Assembly (NCBI RefSeq): GCF_050948215.1
Contig: NW_027488592.1
Location: 186,001 to 250,000 of the forward strand
Length of the DNA: 64,000 nt
Reading direction: 5' to 3'
From: Halictus rubicundus
Lineage: Eukaryota > Arthropoda > Insecta > Hymenoptera > Halictidae
Positions within the stretch are counted from its first letter, which is position 1. Each line of letters begins with the position of its first letter. This document shows positions 14,451 to 28,510 of this stretch, in pieces. The notes below the pieces were generated by a model. The model was not told where the DNA came from, made no database searches, and saw only the letters and a list, made by a program, of their open reading frames with translations. Made by a program: the position numbers and the translations under genes.

Positions 14451-16462
14451 ATTCTATCGTCTATCCTATCCTATCCTCTATCCTATCCTATCCTCTATCC
14501 TATCCTATCCTCTATCCTATACTATCCTCTATCCTATAATATCCTCTATCCTATCCAATCACCTACCCGATCCTCTATCCTATCCTTTCCTCTATCCTAT
14601 CCTATCCTCAATCCTATCCTATCCTCTATCCTATCCTATAATCTATCCTATCCAATCCCCTATCCTATCCTATATCCTATCCTATCCTCTATCCTATCCT
14701 ATCATATATCCTATCCACTATCGTATCCTATCCTCTAACCTATCCAATCCTATATCCTATCCTCTATCCTATCCTATCCTCTATCCTATCCTTTCCTCTA
14801 TCCTATCCAATCCCCTATCCTATACTCTATCCGATCCTATCCTCTATCCTATCCTATCCTCTATAATATCGTATCCTTTATCCTATCCTATCCTATACTC
14901 TATCCTATCCAATCCCCTATCTTATCCTCCATCCTATCCTATCCTCTATCGTATCATATCCTCTATCCTATCCAATCCCGTATGCTATCCAATCCCCTAT
15001 CCCATCCTCTATACTATCCTATTCTTTATCCTATGCTCTATCCTATCCAATACCCTATCGTTTCCTCTATCCTATCCTATCCTCTATAATATCGTATCCT
15101 CTATCCTATCCTATACTCTATCCTATCCTATCCTACCCTCTATCCTATAATATCCTCTATCCTATCCTATCCTCTATCCTATCCTATCCTCTATCCTATC
15201 CTATCCTCTATCCTATCCTATCCTCTATCCTATACTATCCTCTATCCTATCCTATCCTCTATCCTATCCTTTCCTCTATCCTATCCAATCCCCTATCCTA
15301 TCCTCTATCCGATCCTATCCTCTATCCTATCCTATCCTCTATAATATCGTATCCTCTATCCTATCCTATCATATACTCTATCCTATCCAATCCCCTATCC
15401 TATCCTCCATCCTATCCTATCCTCTATCGTATCCTATCCCCTATCCTATCCAATCCCGTATGCTATCCAATCCCCTATCCTATCCTCTATCCTATCCTAT
15501 TCTTTATCCTATGCTCTATCCTATCCAATACCCTATCGTTTCCTCTATCCTATACTATCCTCTATAATATCGTATCCTCTATCCTATCCTATCCTCTATC
15601 CTATCCTATCCTCTATCCTATACTATCCTCTATCCTATCCTATCCTCTATCCTATCCAATCACCTATCCGATCCTCTATCCTATCCTTTCCTCTATCCTA
15701 TCCTATCCTCAATCCCATCCTATCCTCTATCCTATCCTATCCTCTATCCTATCCAATCCCCTATCCTATCCTCTATCCTATACTATCCTCTATCGTATCC
15801 TATCCTCTATCCTATCCGATCCTATATCCTATCCTATCCGCTATCCTATGCCATCCTCCATCCTATCCTATCCTCTATCCTATCCTATCCTCTATAATAT
15901 CCTATCCTCTATCCTATCCTATCCTCAATCCTGTCCTATCCTCTATCCTATCCTATCCTATCCTATCCTCTATCCTATCCTATCCTGTATCCTATCGTAT
16001 CCTCTATCCTATCCTATCCTCTATCCTATCCTATCCTATCCTCTATCCTATCCTATCCTCTATCCTATCCTATCCTCTATCCTATCCTATCCTCTATCCT
16101 ATCCAATCCCCTATCCGATCCTCTATCCTATCATATCCTCTATCCTATCCTATCCTCTATCCTATCCAATCCTCTATCCTATCCTTTCCTCTATCCTATC
16201 CTATCCTCAATCCTATTTTATCCTCGATCCTATCCTATCCTCTATCCTATCCAATCCTCTATCCTATTTTATCCTCTATCCTATCCTATCCTCTATCCTA
16301 TCCAATCCTCTATCCTATCCTCTATCCTATCCTATCCTCTATCGTATCCTATCCTCTATCCTATCCAATCCTATATCCTATCCTATCCGCTATCCTATGC
16401 CATCCTCCATCCTATCCTATCCTCTATCCTATCCTATCCTCTATAATATCCTATCCTCTATC
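14094..16462. repeat. 2,369-bp tandem duplication, copy 1
   Basis: Landmarks at 14095 (CCGATCC), 14210 and 15848 recur at 16464, 16579 and 18217, all 2,369 bp later. The copy is itself a mosaic. It begins with material equivalent to the end of the 5.87-kb unit, then from about 14450 follows the middle of that unit (spacing 3,037 from 11.4-13.4 kb). It stops within the motif near 16460, where the next copy begins. No gene is present. Confidence 0.78.
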
Positions 16463-18831
16463 CGATCCTATCCTCTATCCTATCCTATCCTATACTCTTT
16501 CCTATCCAATCCCCTATCCTATCCTCTATCCTATCCTATCTTCTATCGTATCCTATCCTCTATCCTATCCAATCCCGTATGCTATCCAATCCCCTATCCT
16601 ATCCTCTATCCTATCCTATTCTTTATCCTATGCTCTATCCTATCCAATCCCATAAGGCTATCCAATCCCCTATCCTATCCTCTATCCTATCCTATTCTTT
16701 ATCCTATGCTCTATCCTATCCAATACCCTATCGTTTCCTCTATCCTATCCTATCCTCTATAATATCGTATCCTCTATCCAATCCTATACTCTATCCTATC
16801 CTATCCTATCCTCTATCCTATTCTATCGTCTATCCTATCCTATCCTCTATCCTATCCTATCCTCTATCCTATCCTATCCTCTATCCTATACTATCCTCTA
16901 TCCTATAATATCCTCTATCCTATCCAATCACCTACCCGATCCTCTATCCTATCCTTTCCTCTATCCTATCCTATCCTCAATCCTATCCTATCCTCTATCC
17001 TATCCTATAATCTATCCTATCCAATCCCCTATCCTATCCTATATCCTATCCTATCCTCTATCCTATCCTATCATATATCCTATCCACTATCGTATCCTAT
17101 CCTCTAACCTATCCAATCCTATATCCTATCCTCTATCCTATCCTATCCTCTATCCTATCCTTTCCTCTATCCTATCCAATCCCCTATCCTATACTCTATC
17201 CGATCCTATCCTCTATCCTATCCTATCCTCTATAATATCGTATCCTTTATCCTATCCTATCCTATACTCTATCCTATCCAATCCCCTATCTTATCCTCCA
17301 TCCTATCCTATCCTCTATCGTATCATATCCTCTATCCTATCCAATCCCGTATGCTATCCAATCCCCTATCCCATCCTCTATACTATCCTATTCTTTATCC
17401 TATGCTCTATCCTATCCAATACCCTATCGTTTCCTCTATCCTATCCTATCCTCTATAATATCGTATCCTCTATCCTATCCTATACTCTATCCTATCCTAT
17501 CCTACCCTCTATCCTATAATATCCTCTATCCTATCCTATCCTCTATCCTATCCTATCCTCTATCCTATCCTATCCTCTATCCTATCCTATCCTCTATCCT
17601 ATACTATCCTCTATCCTATCCTATCCTCTATCCTATCCTTTCCTCTATCCTATCCAATCCCCTATCCTATCCTCTATCCGATCCTATCCTCTATCCTATC
17701 CTATCCTCTATAATATCGTATCCTCTATCCTATCCTATCATATACTCTATCCTATCCAATCCCCTATCCTATCCTCCATCCTATCCTATCCTCTATCGTA
17801 TCCTATCCCCTATCCTATCCAATCCCGTATGCTATCCAATCCCCTATCCTATCCTCTATCCTATCCTATTCTTTATCCTATGCTCTATCCTATCCAATAC
17901 CCTATCGTTTCCTCTATCCTATACTATCCTCTATAATATCGTATCCTCTATCCTATCCTATCCTCTATCCTATCCTATCCTCTATCCTATACTATCCTCT
18001 ATCCTATCCTATCCTCTATCCTATCCAATCACCTATCCGATCCTCTATCCTATCCTTTCCTCTATCCTATCCTATCCTCAATCCCATCCTATCCTCTATC
18101 CTATCCTATCCTCTATCCTATCCAATCCCCTATCCTATCCTCTATCCTATACTATCCTCTATCGTATCCTATCCTCTATCCTATCCGATCCTATATCCTA
18201 TCCTATCCGCTATCCTATGCCATCCTCCATCCTATCCTATCCTCTATCCTATCCTATCCTCTATAATATCCTATCCTCTATCCTATCCTATCCTCAATCC
18301 TGTCCTATCCTCTATCCTATCCTATCCTATCCTATCCTCTATCCTATCCTATCCTGTATCCTATCGTATCCTCTATCCTATCCTATCCTCTATCCTATCC
18401 TATCCTATCCTCTATCCTATCCTATCCTCTATCCTATCCTATCCTCTATCCTATCCTATCCTCTATCCTATCCAATCCCCTATCCGATCCTCTATCCTAT
18501 CATATCCTCTATCCTATCCTATCCTCTATCCTATCCAATCCTCTATCCTATCCTTTCCTCTATCCTATCCTATCCTCAATCCTATTTTATCCTCGATCCT
18601 ATCCTATCCTCTATCCTATCCAATCCTCTATCCTATTTTATCCTCTATCCTATCCTATCCTCTATCCTATCCAATCCTCTATCCTATCCTCTATCCTATC
18701 CTATCCTCTATCGTATCCTATCCTCTATCCTATCCAATCCTATATCCTATCCTATCCGCTATCCTATGCCATCCTCCATCCTATCCTATCCTCTATCCTA
18801 TCCTATCCTCTATAATATCCTATCCTCTATC
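16463..18831. repeat. 2,369-bp tandem duplication, copy 2
   Basis: This is the direct neighbour and near-identical partner of the preceding copy. Its right part is also in register with 11.4-14.4 kb at a spacing of 5,406 bp, and that register continues past this copy to about 19850. The left joint (16455-16465) fuses two landmarks that lie about 700 bp apart elsewhere. That is the expected product of unequal crossing-over or replication-based misalignment. Confidence 0.78.
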
Positions 18832-21177
18832 CTATCCTATCCTCAATCCTGTCCTATCCTCTATCCTATCCTATCCTATCCTCTATCCTATCCTATCCTG
18901 TATCCTATCGTATCCTCTATCCTATCCTATCCTCTATCCTATCCTATCCTATCCTCTATCCTATCCTGTCCTCTATCCTATCCTATCCTCTATCCTATCC
19001 TATCCTCTATCCTATCCAATCCCCTATCCGATCCTCTATCCTATCATATCCTCTATCCTATCCTATCCTCTACCCTATCCTATCCTCTATCCTATCCTAT
19101 CCTATCCTCTATCCTATCCTATCCTCTATCCTATCTTATCCTCTATCCTATCCTATCCTCTATAATATCCTATCCTCAATCCTATCCTATCCTCTATCCT
19201 ATTCTATCCTCTATCCTATCCTATCATCCATCCTATCCTATCCTCTATCCTATCCTATCCTCTATCCTATCCTATCCTCTATCCTATCCTATCCTCTATC
19301 GTATTCTATATTCTATCCTATTCTATATTCTATGCCATCCTATCCGATCCTCTATCTTTTCCTATCCTCATACCTATCCTATCCTCTATCCTATCCTATC
19401 CTGTATCCTATCCAATCCCCTATCCTATCCGCTATCCTATCCTATCCTCTATCCTATCCTTTCCTCTATCCTATCCAATCCCCTATCCTATCCTCTATCC
19501 GATCCTATCCTCTATCCTATCCTATCCTATACTCTTTCCTATCCAATCCCCTATCCTATCCTCTATCCTATCCTATCTTCTATCGTATCCTATCCTCTAT
19601 CCTATCCAATCCCGTATGCTATCCAATCCCCTATCCTATCCTCTATCCTATCCTATTCTTTATCCTATGCTCTATCCTATCCAATCCCATAAGGCTATCC
19701 AATCCCCTATCCTATCCTCTATCCTATCCTATTCTTTATCCTATGCTCTATCCTATCCAATACCCTATCGTTTCCTCTATCCTATCCTATCCTCTATAAT
19801 ATCGTATCCTCTATCCAATCCTATACTCTATCCTATCCTATCCTATCCTCTATCCTATAATATCCTCTATCCTATCCTATCCTCTATCCTATCCTATCCT
19901 CTATCCTATCATATCCTCTATCCTATCCTATCCTCTATCCTATCCTTTCCTCTATCCTATCCTATCCTCAATCCTATCCTATCCTCTATCCTATCCTATC
20001 CTCTATCCTATCCTATCCTCTATCCTATCCTATCCTCTATCCTATCCAATCCCCTATCCGATCCTCTATCCTATCATATCCTGTATCCTATCCTATCCTC
20101 TAACCTATCCGATCCTCTATCCTATCATATCCTCTATCCTATCCTATCCTCTATCCTATCCAATCCTATCCTCTATCCTATCCTATCCTCTATCCTATCC
20201 TATCCTCTATCCTATCCAATCCCCTATCCGATCCTCTATCCTATCATATCCTCTATCCTATCCTATCCTCTATCCTATCCGATCCTCTATCCTATCATAT
20301 CCTCTATCCTATCCTATCCTCTATCCTATCCAATCCTCTATCCTATCCTTTCCTCTATCCTATCCTATCCTCAATCCTATTTTATCCTCTATCCTATCCT
20401 ATCCTCTATCCTATCCAATCCTCTATCCTATTTTATCCTCTATCCTATCCTATCCTCTATCCTATCCAATCCTCTATCCTATCCTCTATCCTATCCTATC
20501 CTCTATCGTATCCTATCCTCTATCCTATCCAATCCTATATCCTATCCTATCCGCTATCCTATCCCATCCTCTATCCTATCCTATCCTCTATCCTATTCTA
20601 TCCCCTATCCTATCCTATCCTCTATCCTATCCTTTCCTCTATCCTATCCAATCCCCTATCCTATACTCTATCCGATCCTATCCTCTATCCTATCCTATCC
20701 TCTATAATATCGTATCCTTTATCCTATCCTATCCTATACTCTATCCTATCCAATCCCCTATCTTATCCTCCATCCTATCCTATCCTCTATCGTATCATAT
20801 CCTCTATCCTATCCAATCCCGTATGCTATCCAATCCCCTATCCTATCCTCTATACTATCCTATTCTTTATCCTATGCTCTATCCTATCCAATACCCTATC
20901 GTTTCCTCTATCCTATCCTATCCTCTATAATATCGTATCCTCTATCCTATCCTATACTCTATCCTATCCTATCCTATCCTCTATCCTATAATATCCTCTA
21001 TCCTATCCTATCCTCTATCCTATCCTATCCTCTATCCTATACTATCCTCTATCCTATCCTATCCTCTATCCTATCCTTTCCTCTATCCTATCCAATCCCC
21101 TATCCTATCCTCTATCCGATCCTATCCTCTATCCTATCCTATCCTCTATAATATCGTATCCTCTATCCTATCCTATC
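18832..21177. repeat. Satellite with older higher-order repeat fragments
   Basis: The first kilobase continues the 5,406-bp register with 13.4-14.45 kb. From 19616 to about 20400 it is in register with 8337-9128 (spacing 11,279), including the block CCCATAAGG. After 20400 the order is less regular. No coding or RNA feature is visible. Confidence 0.7.
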
Positions 21178-23045
21178 CTCTATCCTATCCAATCCCCTAT
21201 CCTATCCTCTATCCTATCCTATCCTATCATCTATCCTATCCTGTCCTCTATCCTCTATCCTCTATCCTCTATCCTATCCTATCCTCTATCCTATCCTCTA
21301 TCCTATCCTATCCTCTATCCTATCCTTTCCTCTATCCTATCCTATCCTCAATCCTATCCTATCCTCTATCCTATCCTATCCTCTATCCTATCCAATCCCC
21401 TATCCTATCCTCTATCCTATCCTATCCTCTATCGTATCCTATCCTCTATCCTATCCAATCCTATATCCTATCCTATCCGCAATCCTATCCCATCCTCTAT
21501 CCTATCCTATCCTCTATAATATCCTATCCTCTATCCTATCCTATCCTCTATCCTATCCTATCCTCTATCCTATCCTATCCTCTATCCTATCCTATCCTCT
21601 ATCCTATCCTATCCTCTATCCTATCCAATCCTATATCCTATCCTATCCGCTATCCTATCCCATCCTCTATCCTATCCTATCCTCTATAATATCCTATCCT
21701 CTATCCTATCCTATCCTCTATCCTATCCTATCCTCTATCCTATCCTATCCTCAATCCTATCCTATCCTCTATCCTATCCTATCCTCTATCCTATCCAATC
21801 CCCTATCCTATCCTCTATCCTATCCTATCCTATCATCTATCCTATCCTATCCTCTATCCTCTATCCTCTATCCTCTATCCTATCCTATCCTCTATCCTAT
21901 CCTCTATCCTATCCTATCCTCTATCCTATCCTATCCTCTATGCTATCCTATCCTCTATCCTATACTATCCTCTATCCTATCCTATCCTCTATCCTATCCT
22001 ATCCTCTATCCTATCCTATCCTCTATCCTATCTTATCCTCTATCCTATCCTATCCAATATCCTATACTATCCTCAATCCTATCCTATCCTCTATCCTATC
22101 CTATCCTCTATCCTATCCAATCACCTATCCGATCCTCTATCCTATCCTTTCCTCTATCCTATACTATCCTCAATCCTATCCTATCCTCTATCCTATCCTA
22201 TCCTCTATCCTATCCAATCCCCTATCCGATCCTCTATAATATCATATCCTCTATCCTATCCTATCCTCTATCCTATCCTATCCTATCCTCTATCCTATCC
22301 TATCCTATCCTCTATCCTATCCTATCCTCTATCCTATCTTATCCTCTATCCTATCCTATCCTCTATAATATCCTATCCTCTATCCTATCCTATCCTCAAT
22401 CCTATCCTATCCTCTATCCTATTCTATCCTCTATCCTATCCTATCCTATCGTCCATCCTATCATATCCTCTATCCTATCCTATCCTCTATCCTATCCTAT
22501 CCTCTATCCTATTCTATATTCTATCCTATTCTATATTCTATGCCATCCTATCCGATCCTCTATGTTTTCCTATCCTCATTCCTATCCTATCCTCTATCCT
22601 ATCCTATCCTGTATCCTATCCAATCCCCTATCCTATCCGTTATCCTATCCTATCCTCTATCCTGTCCTTTCCTCTATCCTATCCAATCCCCTATCCTATC
22701 CTCTATCCTATCCTATCCTCTATAATATCGTATCCTCTATCCTATCCAATCCCCTATCCTATCCTCTATCCGATCCTATCCTCTATCCTATCCTATCCTC
22801 TATAATATCGTATCCTCTATCCTATCCTATACTCTATCCTATCCTATCCTATCCTCTATCCTATAATATCCTCTATCCTATCCTATCCTCTATCCTATCC
22901 TATCCTCTATCCTATACTATCCTCTATCCTATCCTATCCTCTATCCTATCCTTTCCTCTATCCTATCCAATCCCCTATCCTATCCTCTATCCGATCCTAT
23001 CCTCTATCCTATCCTATCCTCTATAATATCGTATCCTCTATCCTA
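21178..23045. repeat. 1,875-bp tandem duplication, copy 1
   Basis: Landmarks TATCATC near 21226, GCTATCC near 21940, and the pair near 22540 and 22562 recur exactly 1,875 bp later. The unit contains short runs of the 7-bp form TATCCTC (about 21240-21262 and 21855-21875), which are rare elsewhere in the left array. No gene is present. Confidence 0.8.
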
Positions 23046-23052
23046 TCCTATC

Positions 23053-24715
23053 CTCTATCCTATCCAATCCCCTATCCTATCCTCTATCCTATCCTATCCT
23101 ATCATCTATCCTATCCTGTCCTCTATCCTCTATCCTCTATCCTCTATCCTATCCTATCCTCTATCCTATCCTCTATCCTATCCTATCCTCTATCCTATCC
23201 TTTCCTCTATCCTATCCTATCCTCAATCCTATCCTATCCTCTATCCTATCCTATCCTCTATCCTATCCAATCCCCTATCCTATCCTCTATCCTATCCTAT
23301 CCTCTATCGTATCCTATCCTCTATCCTATCCAATCCTATATCCTATCCTATCCGCAATCCTATCCCATCCTCTATCCTATCCTATCCTCTATAATATCCT
23401 ATCCTCTATCCTATCCTATCCTCTATCCTATCCTATCCTCTATCCTATCCTATCCTCTATCCTATCCTATCCTCTATCCTATCCTATCCTCTATCCTATC
23501 CAATCCTATATCCTATCCTATCCGCTATCCTATCCCATCCTCTATCCTATCCTATCCTCTATAATATCCTATCCTCTATCCTATCCTATCCTCTATCCTA
23601 TCCTATCCTCTATCCTATCCTATCCTCAATCCTATCCTATCCTCTATCCTATCCTATCCTCTATCCTATCCAATCCCCTATCCTATCCTCTATCCTATCC
23701 TATCCTATCATCTATCCTATCCTATCCTCTATCCTCTATCCTCTATCCTCTATCCTATCCTATCCTCTATCCTATCCTCTATCCTATCCTATCCTCTATC
23801 CTATCCTATCCTCTATGCTATCCTATCCTCTATCCTATACTATCCTCTATCCTATCCTATCCTCTATCCTATCCTATCCTCTATCCTATCCTATCCTCTA
23901 TCCTATCTTATCCTCTATCCTATCCTATCCAATATCCTATACTATCCTCAATCCTATCCTATCCTCTATCCTATCCTATCCTCTATCCTATCCAATCACC
24001 TATCCGATCCTCTATCCTATCCTTTCCTCTATCCTATACTATCCTCAATCCTATCCTATCCTCTATCCTATCCTATCCTCTATCCTATCCAATCCCCTAT
24101 CCGATCCTCTATAATATCATATCCTCTATCCTATCCTATCCTCTATCCTATCCTATCCTATCCTCTATCCTATCCTATCCTATCCTCTATCCTATCCTAT
24201 CCTCTATCCTATCTTATCCTCTATCCTATCCTATCCTCTATAATATCCTATCCTCTATCCTATCCTATCCTCAATCCTATCCTATCCTCTATCCTATTCT
24301 ATCCTCTATCCTATCCTATCCTATCGTCCATCCTATCATATCCTCTATCCTATCCTATCCTCTATCCTATCCTATCCTCTATCCTATTCTATATTCTATC
24401 CTATTCTATATTCTATGCCATCCTATCCGATCCTCTATGTTTTCCTATCCTCATTCCTATCCTATCCTCTATCCTATCCTATCCTGTATCCTATCCAATC
24501 CCCTATCCTATCCGTTATCCTATCCTATCCTCTATCCTGTCCTTTCCTCTATCCTATCCAATCCCCTATCCTATCCTCTATCCTATCCTATCCTCTATAA
24601 TATCGTATCCTCTATCCTATCCAATCCCCTATCCTATCCTCTATCCGATCCTATCCTCTATCCTATCCTATCCTCTATAATATCGTATCCTCTATCCTAT
24701 CCTATCCTATACTCT
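23053..24715. repeat. 1,875-bp tandem duplication, copy 2
   Basis: This is the partner of the preceding unit. The two stay in step until about 24710, where this copy moves into a more divergent, T-richer satellite segment. The near absence of differences suggests recent amplification, or a duplication created during assembly. Confidence 0.78.
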
Positions 24716-27700
24716 ATACTATCCAATCCCCTATCCTATCCTCCATCCTATCCTATCCTCTATCGTATCCTATACTCTATCCTATCCTATCCGCTATCCT
24801 TTCCTCTATTCGATCCTCTCCTCTATAATATCGTATCCTCTATCCTATCCTGTCCTCTATCCTTAATATCATCCATCCTATCCTATTCTCTATCCTACAA
24901 TATCCTGTCCTCTATCTTATCCTATTCTCTATTCTATCCAATCCTGTTTCCTATACTGTATCGTATCGCATTCTCTATCCTATCCTATCCTCCATCCTAT
25001 CCTATCCTCTATCCTATCCTATCCTTTATCCTATTGTATATTCTATCCTATTCTATATTCTATGCCATCCTATCCGATCCTCTATCTTATCCTATCCTCA
25101 TTCCTATCCTATCCTCTATCCTATCCTGTCATCTATCCTATCCACTATCGTATCCTATCCTCTATCCTATCCAATCCTATATCCTATCCTCTATCCTATC
25201 CTATCCTCTATAATATCCTATCCTCTATCGTATCCTATCCTCTATCCTATCCTATCCTCTATCGTATCATATCCTCTATCCTATCCTATCCTCTATCCTA
25301 TCCAATCCTATATCCTATCCTATCCGCTATCCTATCCTATCCTCAATCCTATCCTATCCTCTATCCTATCCTGTCCTCTATCCTATTCTATACTCTATCC
25401 AACCTAACCTCTATCCTATCCTATCCTCTATCCTATCCTATCCTCTACCCTATCCTTTCCTCTATCCTATCCTATCCTCTATCGTCTTCTGTCCTCTATC
25501 CTATACAATCCACTATCCTATCCTCTATCCTATCCTATCCTCTAACCTATCCTATCCTCTATCGTCTTCTGTCCTCTATCCTATACAATCCACTATCCTA
25601 TCCTCTATCCTATCCTGTATCCTATCCTATCCTCTATCCTATCCTATCCTCTATCCTATCCTATCCTCTATGCTATCCTATCATCTATCCTATCCACTAT
25701 CGTATCCTATCCTCTATCCTATCCAATCATATATCCTATCCTCTATCCTATCCTATCCTCTATCCTATCCTTTCCTCTATCCTATCCAATCCCCTATCCT
25801 ATCCTCTATCCTATCCTATCCTCTATCCTATCCTCTATCCTATCCTCTATCCTATCCTCTATCCTATCCTATCCTCTATCCTATCCTATCCTCTAACCTA
25901 TCCTATCCTCTATCGTCTCCTTTCCTCTATCCTATACAATCCACTATCCTATCCTCTATCCTATCCCCTATCCTATCCTATCCTCTATCCTATACTATCA
26001 TCTATCCTATCCACTATCGTATCCTATCCTCTATCCTATCCAATCCTATATCCTATCTTCTAACCAATCCAATCCTCTATCCTATCCTATCCCCTATCCT
26101 ATCCTATCGTCTATCCTATCCTATCCTCTATCCTATCCTATCCTTTATCCTATCCTATCCTCTATAATATCCTATCCTCTATCGTATCCTATCCTCTATC
26201 CTATCCTATCCTCTATCCTAACCTATCCGCTACCCTATCCTATCCTCTATCCTATCCTATCCTCTATCCTTTCCAATCACCTATCCGATCCTCTACCCTA
26301 TCCTTTCCTCTATCCTATACTATCCTCAATCCTATCCTATCCTCTATCCTATCCTGTCCTCTATCCTATTCTATACTCTATCCAACCTAACCTCTATCCT
26401 ATCCTATCCTCCATCCTATCCAATCACCTATCCGATCCTCTATCCTATCCTTTCCTCTATCCTATCCTATCCTCAATCCTATCCTATCCTCTATCCTATC
26501 CTCTATCCTATCCTATCCTCTATCCTATCCTTTCCTCTATCCTATCCAATCCCCTATCCTATCCTCTATCCGATCCTATCCTCTATCCAATCCTATCCTC
26601 TATAATATCGTATCCTCTATCCTATCCTATCCTATGCTCTATCCTATCCAATCCCCTATCCTATCCTCTATCCTATCCTATCCTCTATCGTATCCTATCC
26701 TCTATCCTATCCAATCCCGTATGCTATCCAATCCCCTATCCTATCCTCTATCCTATCCTATTCTTTATCCTATGCTCTATCCTATCCAATACCCTATCCG
26801 ATCCTCTATCCTATCATATCCTCTATCCTATCCTATCCTCTATCCTATCCTATCCTCTATCCTATCCTATCCTATCCTCTATCCTATCCTATCCTCTATA
26901 ATATCCTATCCTCTATCCTATCATATCCTCTATCCTATCCTATCATCTATCCTATCCTATCCTCTATCCTATCCTATCCTCTATCCTATCCTATCCTCAA
27001 TCCTATCCTATCCTCTATCCTATCCTATCCTCTATCCTATCCAATCCCCTATCCGATCCTCTATAATATCATATCCTCTATCCTATCCTATCCTCTATCC
27101 TATCCTATCCTATCCTCTATCCTATCCTATCCTCTATCCTATCTTATCCTCTATCCTATCCTATCCTCTATAATATCCTATCGTCTATCCTATCCTATCC
27201 TCAATCCTATCCTATCCTCTATCCTATTCTATCCTCTATCCTATCCTATCCTCCATCCTATCCTATCCTCTATCCTATCCTATCCTCTATCCCATCCTAT
27301 CCTCTATCCTATTCTATATTCTATCCTATTCTATATTCTATGCCATCCTATCCGATCCTCTATGTTTTCCTATCCTCATTCCTATCCTATCCTCTATCCT
27401 ATCCTATCCTGTATCCTATCCAATCCCCTATCCTATCCGCTATCCTATCCTATCCTCTATCCTATCCTTTCCTCTATCCTATCCAATCCCCTATCCTATC
27501 CTCTATCCGATCCTATCCTCTATCCGATCCTATCCTCTATCCTATCCTATCCTCTATAATATCGTATACTCTATACTATCCAATCCCCTATCCTATCCTC
27601 CATCCTATCCTATCCTCTATCGTATCCTATCCTCTATCCTATCCAATCCCCTATCCTATCCTCTATCCTATCCTATTCTTTATCCCATGCTCTATCCTAT

Positions 27701-28140
27701 CCAATACCCTATCGTTTCCTCTATCCTATCCTATCCTCTATAATATCGTATCCTCTATCCTATCCTATACTCTATCCTATCCTATCCTATCCTCTATCCT
27801 ATCCTATCCTCTATCCTATCCTATCCTCTATCCTATCCTATCCTCTATCCTATCCTATCCTCTATCCTATAGTATATTCTATCCTATCCTATCCTCTATC
27901 CTATCCAATCACCTATCCGATCCTCTATCCTATCCTTTCCTCTATCCTATCCTATCCTCAATCCCATCCTATCCTCTATCCTATCCTATCCTCTATCCTA
28001 TCCAATCCCCTATCCTATCCTCTATCCTATCCTATCCTCTATCGTATCCTATCCTCTATCCTATCCAATCCTATATCCTATCCTATCCGCTATCCTATCC
28101 CATCCTCTATCCTATCCTATCCTCTATCCTATCCTATCCT
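24716..28140. repeat. Divergent, mixed satellite zone left of the LTR element
   Basis: The satellite here is less regular. 24.78-25.05 kb is the most degenerate stretch of the left array, with CTTAATATCATCC and several TTC/TTT variants. Blocks such as GTCTTCTGTCCTCTATCC (25490, 25563) and CTTCTAACCAATCC (about 26056) also occur to the right of the LTR element (near 34120-34800). The block around 27340-27560 matches 36116-36340 at a spacing of 8,776. No gene was found. Confidence 0.7.
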
Positions 28141-28510
28141 CTATAATATCCTATCCTCTATCCTATCCTATCCTCTATCCTATCCTATCCTCTATCCTAT
28201 CCTATCCTCTATCCTATCCTATCTTCTATCCTATCCTATCCTCTATCCTATCCTATCCTCTATCCTATCCTATCCTCTATCCTATCCTATCCTCTATCCT
28301 ATCCTATCCTCTATCCTATCCTATCCTCTATCCTATCCTATCCTCTATCCTATCCTATCCTCTATCCTATCCTATCCTCTATCCTATCCTCTATCCTATC
28401 CTATCCTCTATCCTATCCAATCCCCTAACCTATCCTCTATCCTATCCTATCCTCTATCCTATCCTCTATCCTATCCTATCCTCTATCCTATCCTATCCTA
28501 TCTTCTATCC
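28141..28510. repeat. Nearly pure 12-mer satellite tract abutting the LTR
   Basis: This tract is an almost uninterrupted run of TATCCTATCCTC, with only a few 7-bp units near the right end and one TATCTTC variant just before the LTR terminus. It is the most homogeneous segment left of the retrotransposon. The last four bases are ATCC. Confidence 0.8.
28507..28510. repeat. Putative target-site duplication, left
   Basis: ATCC lies directly before the LTR terminus and matches ATCC directly after the right LTR (33877-33880). A 4-bp duplication suits Ty3/gypsy integration, but the satellite offers ATCC every 5-7 bp, so the match alone is weak proof. Confidence 0.55.

Larger units (their letters stand above)
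1..28510. repeat. Left satellite array, TATCC/TC family
   Basis: The whole stretch is tandem repeat with no gene. The core unit is TATCCTATCCTC (12 bp). Units with one TATCC (7 bp) or three (17 bp) are interspersed. Point variants such as CAATCC, CGTATCC, CCGATCC, CTTTCC, TATAATATC and TATCATATC break the monotony and serve as landmarks. The + strand is C/T/A-rich and nearly lacks G throughout, so the array has never been inverted inside this window. The unit has no TAA, TAG or TGA in any forward frame, which explains the long forward open frames. The array ends abruptly at the LTR terminus. A satellite of this length suggests pericentromeric, subtelomeric or other heterochromatic DNA; the location is inference. 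Confidence 0.97.

Noticed and set aside
652..28146. Dozens of + strand open frames with SYPLSYPILYPILSS-type translations in the left array
   Set aside because: They are translations of the TATCC/TC satellite, whose unit has no forward stop codon. All three frames are open, starts are chance ATG variants, and there is no domain, codon bias or frame conservation.
1..28510. CRISPR-like array
   Set aside because: The repeats are 7-17 bp with no unique spacers, and the sequence is eukaryotic satellite.
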